This document shows positions 8,419 through 17,191 of a DNA stretch of 64,000 nucleotides, piece by piece. Numbering within the stretch: position 1 is the stretch's first letter; each line of letters starts with the position of its first letter. The notes beneath the pieces are model-generated. The model saw only the letters and a program-made list of their open reading frames with translations, had not been told where the DNA came from and did not search any database. Both the position numbers and the translations under genes were made by a program. The stretch comes from Actinomyces qiguomingii (GTDB lineage: Bacteria > Actinomycetota > Actinomycetes > Actinomycetales > Actinomycetaceae), in assembly GCF_004102025.1 (NCBI RefSeq), contig NZ_CP025228.1, positions 1,302,001-1,366,000 on the forward strand, given 5' to 3'.

Positions 8419-9207
8419 ATGGGCGGTGCGGAGGAGATGGCCGCCGTCATCGCGCAAGTGCTGGCACGCAACGCCTACGAGTACCCATCCGACTTCACGG
8501 CGCGCGCCACTAGGGCCGCACAGACGCTCCTGCCGGCCGTGCTGACACTGAACCGGCTCGCCGATCGACTCGGCCGTGACGCTAATGCGCAGGACACCTC
8601 CTGGCGTGGGGGCCTGTCCGGCCTGATCCACCGCCGCTGCCGACTTGCACCTGCCCACGGCGATGCGCGCAACTGGCCAGCGCCCGAGCCGACCACACAC
8701 CCGAGCATCGCCCCGGTGGAGTCCGTGTCCCTGGCGCGCACCAACAGCCGGGGCTGGGAGCTGATTCGGTGCACCGCGGTGGTACGTCAGGCCGGTCTCG
8801 CCTGGGAAAGCGGGGTCCGGGTCGTTCATGACCTCGCTCGCAGGACCACGGCGTCGGCCCGGACTCCGGGCGTCGCCGTACCGGCCAGTGCACTCCCACC
8901 CATCCGGATGCTCACCCTGAACGCTGGCGACCTGTGCGCCTGGGCGCGGGCGACCGCCGACAACAACCCCATTCACCTCCATGCCGGGGCGGCGCTGAAT
9001 GCCGGAATGGCCGTGGAGGAGGACGAAATCGTTGCCCATGGGCTGCTGCTGGGGGCTGTGAGTCTCGCATTAGTGCCTGCGGCGGGTACGGTGGACCTGC
9101 GCTTGACCGGCGCCGTCCGGCTGCCGCTGAACGGGACGGCGGCGCTGTGCGCCCATACCGACGGTTCCCTCACCGCAGGCGGGAGCGGCGTACTGGCACG
9201 TCGCTGA
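8419..9207 (+). CDS. MaoC-like (R)-hydratase/hot-dog fold protein
   Basis: The C-terminal third carries the MaoC/hydratase-2 signature: LTLNAGDLCAWARATADNNPIHL, where the Asp, Asn and His of the A.ADNNPIHL motif are the active-site residues that hydrate trans-2-enoyl thioesters. The N-terminal half looks like the degenerate partner hot-dog domain seen in HadA-type proteins. In actinobacteria a MaoC/HadA gene commonly follows rpmG, and the order here matches. The frame is open back to 8332, but that stretch contains the rpmG terminator. ATG 8419 is preferred; ATG 8437 has GGAGGAG directly against it, which is too close. Substrate unknown; a fatty-acid or mycolate-like elongation role is inference. 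Confidence 0.72.
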   Translation: MGGAEEMAAVIAQVLARNAYEYPSDFTARATRAAQTLLPAVLTLNRLADRLGRDANAQDTSWRGGLSGLIHRRCRLAPAHGDARNWPAPEPTTHPSIAPVESVSLARTNSRGWELIRCTAVVRQAGLAWESGVRVVHDLARRTTASARTPGVAVPASALPPIRMLTLNAGDLCAWARATADNNPIHLHAGAALNAGMAVEEDEIVAHGLLLGAVSLALVPAAGTVDLRLTGAVRLPLNGTAALCAHTDGSLTAGGSGVLARR

Positions 9208-9224
9208 GCCGTCCTCGTGTGGGA

Positions 9225-9869
9225 CTATGCCCACAGATCCGTCCAGATGACACCCAGGTCGGCCAGGAGTCGGCGCACAAGCGGCAGGGAGATCCCCACC
9301 ACGCCATGCGGGTCGCCCTCAACGCCGTCAATGAAGGCTCCGCCCAGCCCGTCAATGGTGAAGGCACCCGCACACCACAGCGGCTCCCCGGAGGCGACAT
9401 AGGCGTCGATCTCGGCGTCGGTGGGGGAACCGAAGTGCACCACGGTAGAGGAGACGCCCTCGGCGGTGGCTGCGTCGGAGGGACGCACCAGGAAGTGGCC
9501 GGTGTGCAGGATGCCGCTGCGACCGCGCATGGCCTGCCAGCGCTCGCGGGCGCGTTGCGGCGTCTCCGGCTTGCCGACTACCGCACCGTCGATCTCCAAC
9601 ATGGAGTCGCAACCGATCACCACCAGTGCCGGATCTGTCGGCAGCGCAGCGGTAGCAGGGGCGACGGCCACATCGTGCGCCTTGGCGCGTGCCAACGCCT
9701 GCACCTGTTCTGCGGGAGTAGGGGCGGGTGCGTCGGCGGCGGCGTGAGCGGCGGCGAGTTCAGCCAGGACGGCGGACTCATCGACATTGGAGACCAGCAC
9801 CTGCGGTTTGACGCCGGCCGCGCGCAGTGTGGCCAGTCGGCCGGTGGATTGTGACGCCAGAACAAGCAC
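9225..9869 (-). CDS. maf: Maf-like nucleoside triphosphate pyrophosphatase
   Basis: The 214-residue product starts LVLASQSTGRLATLR, the Maf P-loop-like nucleotide site (family consensus LAS.S..R...L). It continues with a SNVDE motif and GCDSMLEIDGAVVGKP, the family's catalytic Asp region. Maf proteins hydrolyse dTTP, UTP and modified nucleotides to monophosphates, and have been linked to septum regulation. The gene is convergent with the MaoC gene, 17 bp away, and its GTG start is leaderless. The second residue pattern STGR replaces the commoner SP.R, a mild deviation. Confidence 0.88.
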   Translation of the reverse strand: MLVLASQSTGRLATLRAAGVKPQVLVSNVDESAVLAELAAAHAAADAPAPTPAEQVQALARAKAHDVAVAPATAALPTDPALVVIGCDSMLEIDGAVVGKPETPQRARERWQAMRGRSGILHTGHFLVRPSDAATAEGVSSTVVHFGSPTDAEIDAYVASGEPLWCAGAFTIDGLGGAFIDGVEGDPHGVVGISLPLVRRLLADLGVIWTDLWA

Positions 9870-9875
9870 GATCCC

Positions 9876-9881
9876 ACCCTA
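9876..9881 (-). promoter_or_regulatory. -10 box of a leaderless promoter for maf
   Basis: TAGGGT on the minus strand ends 6 nt before the GTG at 9869. No Shine-Dalgarno is present. Confidence 0.55.
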
Positions 9882-10123
9882 GTGCCCCGCGGGCCCAGGC
9901 GGAGCGCCGGGCCGCATGCCGGCACCACCGTACTTGGCGGGCCGACACCGCTGGCCTTGGCCGTCAGGCTGCGGAGGCTGCTGTCACCTCCCACTATGAC
10001 TCCGGTTACCCGAGCGGCCGGTGTGCGTGGGGTGATGCAGGCCGATTCGAGGATACGGGCAAGCCAGTAAGGACGCTGCCCGGACAGCAACCACCACATT
10101 CCCAAGCCAAAGAGCCGGTTGTC

Positions 10124-10129
10124 TAGGGT
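10124..10129 (+). promoter_or_regulatory. -10 box of a leaderless promoter for birA
   Basis: TAGGGT ends 6 nt before the ATG at 10136. The 254 bp between this box and the maf start hold no gene I can support. Confidence 0.55.
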
Positions 10130-10135
10130 GGTTCC

Positions 10136-11080
10136 ATGAGCCCCTCCTCGCCGTTCAACCGGCTCGAAGTTGTGGAGCGCACCGGTTCCACCAACACCGA
10201 TCTGCGGCGGGCGCTATCCGGTCCCGATGGCCTGCTGGACCCGGATGCGGCCGCCAGCTGGCCACATATGTCAGCCCTGCGTGCCATCACCCAGACTGCC
10301 GGTCGTGGTCGCGCCGAACACGCCTGGACCACGCCTCCCGCGGGCGCACTGACGGCCTCCATCGTGTTGCGACCACTCGTACCCGCCAAGCGTCTGGCGT
10401 GGCTGCCGCTGCTCGTGGGCTTGGCTGTTTCACGTGCCCTGGCCCCTCGGCTGGAGTCCGTGGGCTGGGCGACGGCGACCAAATGGCCCAATGATGTCAT
10501 CGCCGTGCCAATTCCCGACACGCCCGCTCCTGAAGATCTTCCCGGTTGGGGGAGTGGCCGCAAACTGGCTGGCATTCTCACGGAGTTGATAGCACCCGCG
10601 GGTTTCGGCTCCGAAGCCCCGCAGGCGGAGGCCGGCGCGGGGGTCGGCGCCGCTTGTGACCGGCGTCGGGCGGCCGCAGTCGTGGTGGGCATCGGCGTCA
10701 ACCTTTTTCAACCCGCCGGCGACATGCCCGTACCCTGGGCCGCCTCGTTGACCTCATTGGGCGCGCCCGTCAACGCCGACGACCCCGCGGCGGTGCTGAA
10801 TGAGTGCGGGTGGCAGCTGGCCCGCCTGCTGCCCGTCTGGGAGAGAGTCTGCGGTGACCCCGACGCCGGAGACGGCCTGTTGGGGGCTGAGTTGCGCTCT
10901 TCCTGCGCAACCCTCGGGCAGACTGTGAGGGTTACCGGTGCCGACGGCGAGCTGACGGGCACGGCAGTGGACCTCAACCCGTCCCTCGTGCTTGAGGTGC
11001 ACGACGACGGCCCACCGCATCGCGCAGTTGTGACCGCCGGTGATGTGGTCCGTGTACGTGCCGCGGGTTCGGGCGTCTGA
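10136..11080 (+). CDS. birA: Biotin--[acetyl-CoA-carboxylase] ligase
   Basis: The 314-residue enzyme activates biotin with ATP and attaches it to the biotin carrier domain of acyl-CoA carboxylases. The motifs occur in order: GSTNTDL (biotin loop), TAGRGRAEHAW (the glycine/arginine-rich adenylate-binding loop), TKWPNDV, KLAGILTELI and VVGIGVNL. A C-terminal SH3-like domain (about 260-314) ends the protein. There is no N-terminal winged helix, so it is a monofunctional (group I) ligase without repressor function. A low-complexity Ala/Gly segment around residues 165-185 is an insertion relative to E. coli BirA. Confidence 0.93.
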   Translation: MSPSSPFNRLEVVERTGSTNTDLRRALSGPDGLLDPDAAASWPHMSALRAITQTAGRGRAEHAWTTPPAGALTASIVLRPLVPAKRLAWLPLLVGLAVSRALAPRLESVGWATATKWPNDVIAVPIPDTPAPEDLPGWGSGRKLAGILTELIAPAGFGSEAPQAEAGAGVGAACDRRRAAAVVVGIGVNLFQPAGDMPVPWAASLTSLGAPVNADDPAAVLNECGWQLARLLPVWERVCGDPDAGDGLLGAELRSSCATLGQTVRVTGADGELTGTAVDLNPSLVLEVHDDGPPHRAVVTAGDVVRVRAAGSGV

Positions 11081-11187
11081 GAGTTGATGCCGGGGCGGTG
11101 GACCTGGCGGCGATAGTGGGAACCGTTGTTTTGTTCCTGGATTGTTCCGGATCTCGCCATGATTGATCACGAGCGTGTGATGTGCGC

Positions 11188-11193
11188 TACTCT
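11188..11193 (+). promoter_or_regulatory. -10 box of a leaderless promoter for the class III cyclase
   Basis: TACTCT ends 6 nt before GTG 11200. This placement decides the start, because the in-frame GTG at 11182 would lie upstream of the box. Confidence 0.55.
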
Positions 11194-11199
11194 TGCGCG

Positions 11200-12327
11200 G
11201 TGACCGAACTGCACACGCCCGACCCGCGCACGACTGCCGGGGACTCGGATGCCGGTGCGACTGCCTCGATGGCGGACGCCCCGGCCACTGAGGAGTGGGC
11301 CACAGTCCGCGGCCACGAGCGACGACTGCTGCAAGGGAACCCCAATCTCAGCCTGCGTGAGGTCGCCGAACAGGCCGGCACCGGAATGGATCTGGCGGGA
11401 CGCTTCTGGCGCGCCATGGGATTCGCCGACGTCGACCCTGACGAGATCCATTTCACCGCGCAGGACGCCACCGCCCTGCGCACCGTTGCTGATCTGATCG
11501 ACGAGGTCGACGACGGCTTGCCGTCCCAGTCCGCGCCCGGGGGCGGACTAGCTGCCAGCAGTGTTCTGGAACTGCTGCGCGCCCAGTCTTTCACCATGGA
11601 CCGGCTGGTGCTCTGGCAACTGGAGACACTCGTCTCGGACATCTCCCAGCGTCTCCACCTGGATGACACCGCCGCCCGGCTGGTGGCCCTGGATCACATC
11701 GATGAGATGATCGATTCCCTGTCCGGGCAGCTGATCTACGTGTGGCGCCGACACCTAGCCTCTCTGCTGGACCGCACCGACTCGGAGGTCTCCCGGCGTG
11801 GCGTGGAAGACGCGGGCCCCGACTATTACCCGCTGATCCGCTCCCTGGGTTTTGTGGACATCGTCTCATTCACGCAGCGGGCTCAGACCATGGGGCGCAT
11901 GGAGTTGTCGGAGATGCTGGACGACTTTGAATCGACCGCCCGTGATGTGGTGACCTCTCGCGGTGCCCGGGTGGTTAAGACCATCGGAGACGCCGTCATG
12001 TACATCGCCGATGACCTGAGCACCGCCGCGGACGTTGTCACCGCTCTGGTGGAGGAACTCCAATCCGGCCCGGAGATGATGCGGGTGCGTGCCAGTCTGG
12101 TGCAGGGCCGGGTGGTTTCGCGCTCCGGTGACGTGTTCGGACCACCCGTGAATCTGGCCTCCCGGCTGGTGGACACCGCCGAGCCCGGCGGCATCCGCAT
12201 GGATGAGGCCACCGCGATGGGCATCCTTAACGGCCCCGATGCTCACCGGTACACGGTCCACCCGTGCCACGAGGTGGTCGCCAAAGGGCTGGGCAATGTG
12301 ACCCCCTGGGCGCTGGCGCTGAGCTGA
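11200..12327 (+). CDS. Class III adenylate/guanylate cyclase with N-terminal regulatory region
   Basis: The 375-residue protein makes cyclic AMP (or cGMP) from the nucleoside triphosphate. The C-terminal cyclase domain (about 215-370) has both metal-binding aspartates, Asp220 (GFVDIVSFT) and Asp264 (TIGDAVMY), and the substrate lysine Lys260 just before the latter. The N-terminal half contains a helix-turn-helix-like segment (LSLREVAEQAGTGMDLAGRFWRAMGF) followed by helical sequence. This layout resembles mycobacterial Rv2212, whose activity depends on pH. It has no membrane segment. The two-component pair 88 bp downstream has its own promoter, so a shared role is possible but unproven. Confidence 0.85.
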   Translation: MTELHTPDPRTTAGDSDAGATASMADAPATEEWATVRGHERRLLQGNPNLSLREVAEQAGTGMDLAGRFWRAMGFADVDPDEIHFTAQDATALRTVADLIDEVDDGLPSQSAPGGGLAASSVLELLRAQSFTMDRLVLWQLETLVSDISQRLHLDDTAARLVALDHIDEMIDSLSGQLIYVWRRHLASLLDRTDSEVSRRGVEDAGPDYYPLIRSLGFVDIVSFTQRAQTMGRMELSEMLDDFESTARDVVTSRGARVVKTIGDAVMYIADDLSTAADVVTALVEELQSGPEMMRVRASLVQGRVVSRSGDVFGPPVNLASRLVDTAEPGGIRMDEATAMGILNGPDAHRYTVHPCHEVVAKGLGNVTPWALALS

Positions 12328-12402
12328 CCGCGGACACCGACGGCTAACGCGGGGGACCACGCCTCATGCTCTCGGAGGATGACGGCTCCCGCTCTAGTCG
12401 CA

Positions 12403-12408
12403 TACGAT
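12403..12408 (+). promoter_or_regulatory. -10 box of a leaderless promoter for the response regulator
   Basis: TACGAT ends 7 nt before ATG 12416, and no ribosome-binding site is present. Confidence 0.55.
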
Positions 12409-12415
12409 CCAGGGC

Positions 12416-13084
12416 ATGACGAATGTGCTTCTCGTTGAGGACGACCCCGCCATCTCCGAGCCGCTGGCCCGGGCCTTCGGCCGGGAGGGCTACGAGGTCC
12501 ACGCCCACGGCACGGGCAAGGGGGCCCTTGAAGACCTGGACGGGGCGGACATCATCGTCCTGGATCTGGGACTGCCCGACATCGACGGCCTGGATGTGGC
12601 CCGTCAAGTGCGCGCCCGGGGATTGACTATCCCGATCCTGATGCTCACCGCCCGCAGTGAGGACACCGACCTGGTGGTTGGCCTGGACGCAGGCGCGGAT
12701 GACTATGTCACCAAGCCCTTCCGGCTGGCCGAGCTGCTGGCCCGTGTCCGTGCCCAGGTGCGGCGTGCCTCCGGTGAGGTGACCGAGGACGAGCTGGTTG
12801 CTGGCGACATCCGTGTGGACGTGGCCGCCCACCGCGCCTTCGCTGGCTCGCAAGAACTGCAGCTGACCACTCGCGAATTCGAGCTTCTGCGCGTGCTGGT
12901 GCGCGGTGGCGGCCAGCCGCTGTCATCCGAGGACATCCTCAAGGAGGTCTGGGGCGAGGACCCCACGGGAACCGAGCACACCTTGGCCATGCACATCACC
13001 TGGTTGCGCCGCAAGCTGGGAGATCAGACCGAGGAACCATCACTGCTCGTATCCGACGCCGGGGGATATCGGCTGGCGGTGTGA
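12416..13084 (+). CDS. OmpR/PhoB-family response regulator
   Basis: The 222-residue protein has a receiver domain (1-115) with acidic residues ED at 8-10, the phospho-acceptor Asp50 (IIVLDLGLPDIDG), Thr78 and Lys100 (VTKPF). A winged-helix DNA-binding domain follows (about 128-222), with the typical LTTREFELLRVLVR and HITWLRRKLG segments. It should be phosphorylated by the kinase encoded 51 bp downstream in the same direction. The target genes cannot be told from the sequence. Confidence 0.94.
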   Translation: MTNVLLVEDDPAISEPLARAFGREGYEVHAHGTGKGALEDLDGADIIVLDLGLPDIDGLDVARQVRARGLTIPILMLTARSEDTDLVVGLDAGADDYVTKPFRLAELLARVRAQVRRASGEVTEDELVAGDIRVDVAAHRAFAGSQELQLTTREFELLRVLVRGGGQPLSSEDILKEVWGEDPTGTEHTLAMHITWLRRKLGDQTEEPSLLVSDAGGYRLAV

Positions 13085-13135
13085 TCCGGTCCGGCCCCGC
13101 ACCACTGAGATCCACCGTCTGAGAAGGCAGGGAGA

Positions 13136-14215
13136 ATGCAGCGCCGAGCGATGCAGATGACTATGGCGGCGGTGTCGGTGGCCGTAATCCTCCTGGGAGT
13201 GCCGTTGGGCGGGGCGTGGATCGTCGTAGCCTCCAGGGCCTCCTCCGCCAACGAGGACCACCTGCGGGTGATTCTCATCGTGGTGCTCACTACCGTCGGC
13301 CTGGCTGCGGTGGCGCTGATGGCGGCATACATATTCGCGGCGAAGGCCTCACGGCGCATCAGTGCCCCGCTGATTTATCTGGCGGCTGAGGCCGAGCAGC
13401 TTGGCTCCGGGCAGGTGCGTCCGCGTCTGCGCTCCAGCGGTATCGAGGAGATCGATCTGGTGCAGGCCGAGCTGGTGCGCAGCGCCGAGCGTGTGGCCGG
13501 ACGCATTGCCGCTGAGCGGCAGTTCGCCTCCGACGCCTCGCACCAGTTGCGCACGCCGCTGACCTCGCTGAGTCTGCGCCTGGAGGAGATCGAGCTGCTG
13601 TCCACCCAGGAGGAGGTGCGTGAGGAGGCACGCGCCTGCATTGAGCAGGTCGATCGGCTAACGGGCGTGGTGGGGGATCTGCTGCGTATTTCGCGGCGCA
13701 CCGGCGGGGGGACCACCGAGGCCCTCCACCTGGCCGATGTTTTCGCGCAGCAGCGCGAGGAATGGGAACCGGCCTTCCATGATGCCGGTCGCGATATCAC
13801 CTTTACCGATGAGATCGATGTGCCGGTGCTGGCCACCCCCGGGTCTCTCGGGCAGGTGCTGGCCACGGTTATCGAGAACTCGTTGCGTTACGGGGGCGGG
13901 ACTACCAGTGTCAATGTGCGCAGCGCCGACGGCGGGCACGGCGTCTTCATTGACATCGGCGATGAGGGGAAGGGCGTGGATGAGGATATCGCCCCCAACG
14001 TATTTGAGCGCAATGTCTCCGGGCATGGTTCCACCGGGGTGGGGCTGGCACTGGCCAAGGACCTGGTGGAGGCAGACGGCGGGCGCATTGAGCTTTCCCA
14101 GCGCCGACCCGCGGTTTTCTCGATCCTGCTCAACGCGGTGCCCAAGTCGCTGGATCCGAACAATGTGCTGCCCCGCGGCGCACTGGTGAGTGTGGGGCGG
14201 CGACGTCGACTTTAA
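13136..14215 (+). CDS. Sensor histidine kinase of the OmpR-type pair
   Basis: This 359-residue membrane kinase has two transmembrane helices (about 9-31 and 44-66) with only a 12-residue external loop, so it probably senses the membrane or a partner rather than a soluble ligand. A HAMP linker follows (about 68-122). The HisKA H-box is FASDASHQLRTPLTSL with His136. The ATPase domain has NSLRYG (N-box), DEGKGV (G1) and STGVGLALAKDLVE (G2). ATG 13136 follows GGCAGGGAG with good spacing. The C-terminus extends some 30 residues past the ATPase core. Confidence 0.94.
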   Translation: MQRRAMQMTMAAVSVAVILLGVPLGGAWIVVASRASSANEDHLRVILIVVLTTVGLAAVALMAAYIFAAKASRRISAPLIYLAAEAEQLGSGQVRPRLRSSGIEEIDLVQAELVRSAERVAGRIAAERQFASDASHQLRTPLTSLSLRLEEIELLSTQEEVREEARACIEQVDRLTGVVGDLLRISRRTGGGTTEALHLADVFAQQREEWEPAFHDAGRDITFTDEIDVPVLATPGSLGQVLATVIENSLRYGGGTTSVNVRSADGGHGVFIDIGDEGKGVDEDIAPNVFERNVSGHGSTGVGLALAKDLVEADGGRIELSQRRPAVFSILLNAVPKSLDPNNVLPRGALVSVGRRRRL

Positions 14216-14355
14216 GCCGGGCTTCCGCGCCCGGACACGGCCGATGTCGCGGCGCAGGATGACGACGCAGAAGGCCGACAGGGGCCTGCCGGTCGAGCGC
14301 GCCCGTCCGCGTATCCAAGTATCCGATCGGTCGCGGAGCGGGGCGGTGTACACGC

Positions 14356-15120
14356 CTATTCGACGGCGTCCAGGGCGACCGGCTCGGCGGAACCCTTCTT
14401 CTGGGGCTGCCTGTTCGTCGCGCTCAGCCGGTTGCGCAGCGCAGTGATGACCATGGGCAGCACCGAGACGAAGACGATTCCCAGGATCATCACGTCAATG
14501 TTCTCCTGGATCCACTTGATGGAGCCCAGGAAGTAACCGAGCCAGGTGATGCCGAAGGCCCAGAAGGTGGCCCCAAGCATGTTGAAGCCCAGGAAATGGG
14601 CGTAGTGCATTCGGCCCACCCCGGCCATCACCGGGGTGAAGGTGCGCACGATCGGCACGAACTGGGCCAGCGTAATGGCCTTGCCGCCGTGCTTGGCGAA
14701 GAACGCGGAAGTGCGTTCGACGTACTCCTGCTTGAACAGGCGCGAGTCCTCCCGCTTGAAGATGGCTGGGCCGGCCTTGCGGCCGATGGCGTAGCCGGTC
14801 TGGTTGCCGACGATCGCGGCGACCCACAGCAGGGGGGCGGCCACCCAGATGTGCACGCCGACGGCACCGGTGGCCACGAACATACCCAGCGTGAACAGCA
14901 GGGAGTCCCCCGGCAGGAAGAAACCGACCAGGAGCCCCGTCTCGGCGAAGATGACGAGCATCACGCCAACGATCGCCCAGGGGCCGAACCATTCGACGAT
15001 CTTGGTGATCAAGTTGGCAGCGTCAAGCCATTCGGGGCCGAGTCCGGGGGCGGGCATGGCCGGCAGCGCCGCCGACAGTGCGCCGGGGGACAATGCGGTA
15101 GCCGGGGTCAGAGCAGTCAC
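14356..15120 (-). CDS. DedA/SNARE-associated family membrane protein
   Basis: The start at GTG 15120 is fixed by a leaderless promoter 6 nt upstream; product 254 residues. The DedA core is present: EtGLLVGFFLPGDSLLF, then GYAIGRKAGP, and the FVPIVRTFTPVMAGVGRMHYAHF segment with conserved arginines and glycines, between four or five hydrophobic segments. DedA proteins act as lipid scramblases/flippases, including for undecaprenyl phosphate (UptA-type DedA), and help maintain proton motive force. That would suit the polysaccharide genes nearby, but the substrate is not readable from the sequence. Confidence 0.9.
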   Translation of the reverse strand: MTALTPATALSPGALSAALPAMPAPGLGPEWLDAANLITKIVEWFGPWAIVGVMLVIFAETGLLVGFFLPGDSLLFTLGMFVATGAVGVHIWVAAPLLWVAAIVGNQTGYAIGRKAGPAIFKREDSRLFKQEYVERTSAFFAKHGGKAITLAQFVPIVRTFTPVMAGVGRMHYAHFLGFNMLGATFWAFGITWLGYFLGSIKWIQENIDVMILGIVFVSVLPMVITALRNRLSATNRQPQKKGSAEPVALDAVE

Positions 15121-15126
15121 GGCATC

Positions 15127-15132
15127 AGGGTA
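15127..15132 (-). promoter_or_regulatory. -10 box of a leaderless promoter for the dedA gene
   Basis: TACCCT on the minus strand ends 6 nt before the GTG at 15120. Confidence 0.55.
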
Positions 15133-15245
15133 TGAACAAATCGCGGGTGGGCGCCGAGACGAGCGCCGCATCCGGGCTGTGGTATCGGGCACGTGAATGT
15201 GGCCCGGTATGCTTGTTACGGCGCCGCCGAGGCGCGGGCGGCCGT

Positions 15246-15782
15246 TCAGCGGGAGCGGGTGGCGGCATCGCCGGTGAATACGACATAGTGGTAGAACAGG
15301 AAGCGGAAGGCGGTGCCCAGAGCGAAGCCGACCACATAGGCGGAGACATTGTCCGCCAGGGGGCCGTTCAGCCCTAGCGCGTGGTGAGTGAACAGCAGGC
15401 AGAACTGGGTGATCAGGATGCCGCCGGCGTTGGCGAAGGCGAACAGGAACGCCTCTCGAGCGGCGCTGTCTCGGGTGCGGCCGCGGTAGGTCCAGGAGCG
15501 GTTGGCCACCCAGGAGAAGCAGGTCGCCACGCAGGCGGAGACGATGTTGGCCGAGTTCGGATGCCCGGCGAGCACACCCGTTGGACCGTGCTGGAGCAGA
15601 TTGAACAGGCCGGAGTCGATGACGTAGGACAATGCGCCGACCAGCCCGAACTGCGTGAACTCCCGCAACCAGTCGTATAGTCGCCCGCCAAGGGCTCGCG
15701 CGGTGTTGGCAGGCGCCTTGGCGCGGGGATGCGTCTCAGCGTCCAGCACTCCGGGTCTCGCTTTTGTCACGGGGACGATCAT
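15246..15782 (-). CDS. GtrA-like membrane protein
   Basis: The protein of about 178 residues has four predicted helices from residue 42 on, with the family hallmark FSWVANRSWTYRGR (GtrA consensus ...NR.WTF) and a final YHYVVF. GtrA proteins are thought to move lipid-linked sugars across the membrane or assist glycosyltransferases that use them. It lies 69 bp downstream of the GT-C mannosyltransferase on the same strand. ATG 15782 is taken; GTG 15803 is an alternative seven codons upstream. Confidence 0.85.
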   Translation of the reverse strand: MIVPVTKARPGVLDAETHPRAKAPANTARALGGRLYDWLREFTQFGLVGALSYVIDSGLFNLLQHGPTGVLAGHPNSANIVSACVATCFSWVANRSWTYRGRTRDSAAREAFLFAFANAGGILITQFCLLFTHHALGLNGPLADNVSAYVVGFALGTAFRFLFYHYVVFTGDAATRSR

Positions 15783-15851
15783 AGGGGCGTCCACTGAGTG
15801 CACACTGGCAACGTGTTCGGACTCACTGCCTGGGCTCCTCTGTGGCCCGGA

Positions 15852-17114
15852 CTACGGTACCCAGGTGACGGCGGCGTTACCGTCCCACACCCAACTGACC
15901 CAGAACAGCTGCCCCACGACTCCGGCGACCAGCAGGAACACGCGCATGCGCGGCGTCGTCCTGGCGGCCAATGCCCAGGCTGCTGGGGCGAAAGGCAGCG
16001 CCAGGCGCAGCACCGAGGTGGTCGGATCGAAGAAGACAAGCAGATACAGGGCGTATCCCAGGCACCACAGCCACGGAGCCGCACCGAGTCGCCGCAGCGC
16101 CGGAGAGGACAGGACCAGTACGCCCATCAGCAGCACGGCGACCGTCAGCAGCGGGCCCAGATGGTCACCGACCCACCACTGACCGCGGGTGAGCCATGGC
16201 TCCACCGGCGTAAGTTCACCGCCGCGCCATGAGGTCTCGGTGGCGGTGTAGGCATCGGCGCGTCCGGTGGCCGCCCAGGCCAGCAACGGCCAGGCCAGCG
16301 CAGCAGCCGCCGACACGCCGGTCAGTGCCAGCAGACGTGGGCTTGGACCACATCCACCGGGCGTGCTCCCGCTCGGATGTGCTTGGGCCGTACGGCGGGC
16401 ACAGACCGACTCCCACAGCCACCACAGCCCCAGTGTCGCCGTCAGCGGCACACCCAATGGCCGGGCAAAGGCGGCAGCGATCACGGCCGGAGTGGCCGCC
16501 AGGAAGCGGCCCCGCTGGGCCAGCAGGAGTGCCAGCGGTACGGCCAGCATGCCGAGCGATTCTGCGTAGGGGAGTTGCAGCACGACGGCGCACGGAGAAC
16601 ACCAGACCAGTGCCACCGCCCACAGAGAAGTTTGCGGGTCGACGCGCGGAGCCAGCCACCGGTCCAGGACCACGGCGGCCAGGGCCGAGGCCGTCAGGGA
16701 CACCAATGTGGCGCAGGCATAGAAGGACCAGCCCGTCCAGGCCAGAGCGGAGGCCAGTAGCGGCAGTAAGGGCATGAAGGCCCAGGCATTCTGCTGTACG
16801 GCGCCATCGGCGCCGGTGGGCAACTGCGTCGGATATCCCTCGCGGACGATTCTCTCGTACCACCCGGAGTCCCAGAAGGAGGCCTGCTGCATCCATGACG
16901 GCGATGCCGGCGCCCACACGGTTGCGCCGGTGTCTTGGGCGCCCAGACGCAGGATCATTAGTGACAGCAGCGTGGCCGCCGCCCAAACCGCCGATACTGC
17001 CGCCCAGCGCGGTAGTGAGGCGGTTCGTCCGCCGGGGAGGCGGACCGTGCAGGCGGCTGGCCGGGGCGAGTGATCCACGGATGCCGGTTTGTGGGAGGCG
17101 GAGGGTTCAGACAC
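15852..17114 (-). CDS. GT-C fold membrane glycosyltransferase (PIG-V-like mannosyltransferase)
   Basis: The product has 420 residues with about ten hydrophobic helices. The first extracytoplasmic loop holds the motif FWDSGWYERIVREGYP, in which the acidic residue after Trp is the catalytic site of the PIG-V/DUF2029-like group. These enzymes transfer mannose from polyprenyl-phosphate mannose at the outer face of the membrane. The second DPM1-like enzyme at 24429-25145 could supply that donor. The start at GTG 17114 is set by a TACGCT box 6 nt upstream. Upstream in-frame codons to 17201 run into the purK promoter and are rejected. Confidence 0.83.
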   Translation of the reverse strand: MSEPSASHKPASVDHSPRPAACTVRLPGGRTASLPRWAAVSAVWAAATLLSLMILRLGAQDTGATVWAPASPSWMQQASFWDSGWYERIVREGYPTQLPTGADGAVQQNAWAFMPLLPLLASALAWTGWSFYACATLVSLTASALAAVVLDRWLAPRVDPQTSLWAVALVWCSPCAVVLQLPYAESLGMLAVPLALLLAQRGRFLAATPAVIAAAFARPLGVPLTATLGLWWLWESVCARRTAQAHPSGSTPGGCGPSPRLLALTGVSAAAALAWPLLAWAATGRADAYTATETSWRGGELTPVEPWLTRGQWWVGDHLGPLLTVAVLLMGVLVLSSPALRRLGAAPWLWCLGYALYLLVFFDPTTSVLRLALPFAPAAWALAARTTPRMRVFLLVAGVVGQLFWVSWVWDGNAAVTWVP

Positions 17115-17120
17115 GGCGCC

Positions 17121-17126
17121 AGCGTA
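17121..17126 (-). promoter_or_regulatory. -10 box of a leaderless promoter for the GT-C gene
   Basis: TACGCT on the minus strand ends 6 nt before the GTG at 17114. It is back to back with the purK promoter. Confidence 0.55.
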
Positions 17127-17179
17127 AGGGGCGCCCGCCCGGATACCGACTCCGTAACCGGTGACGTCCGGTGCGTGGT

Positions 17180-17185
17180 TAGGCT
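17180..17185 (+). promoter_or_regulatory. -10 box of a leaderless promoter for purK
   Basis: TAGGCT ends 6 nt before GTG 17192. The earlier in-frame GTG at 17186 would leave no spacer, so 17192 is the better start. Confidence 0.55.
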
Positions 17186-17191
17186 GTGGCC

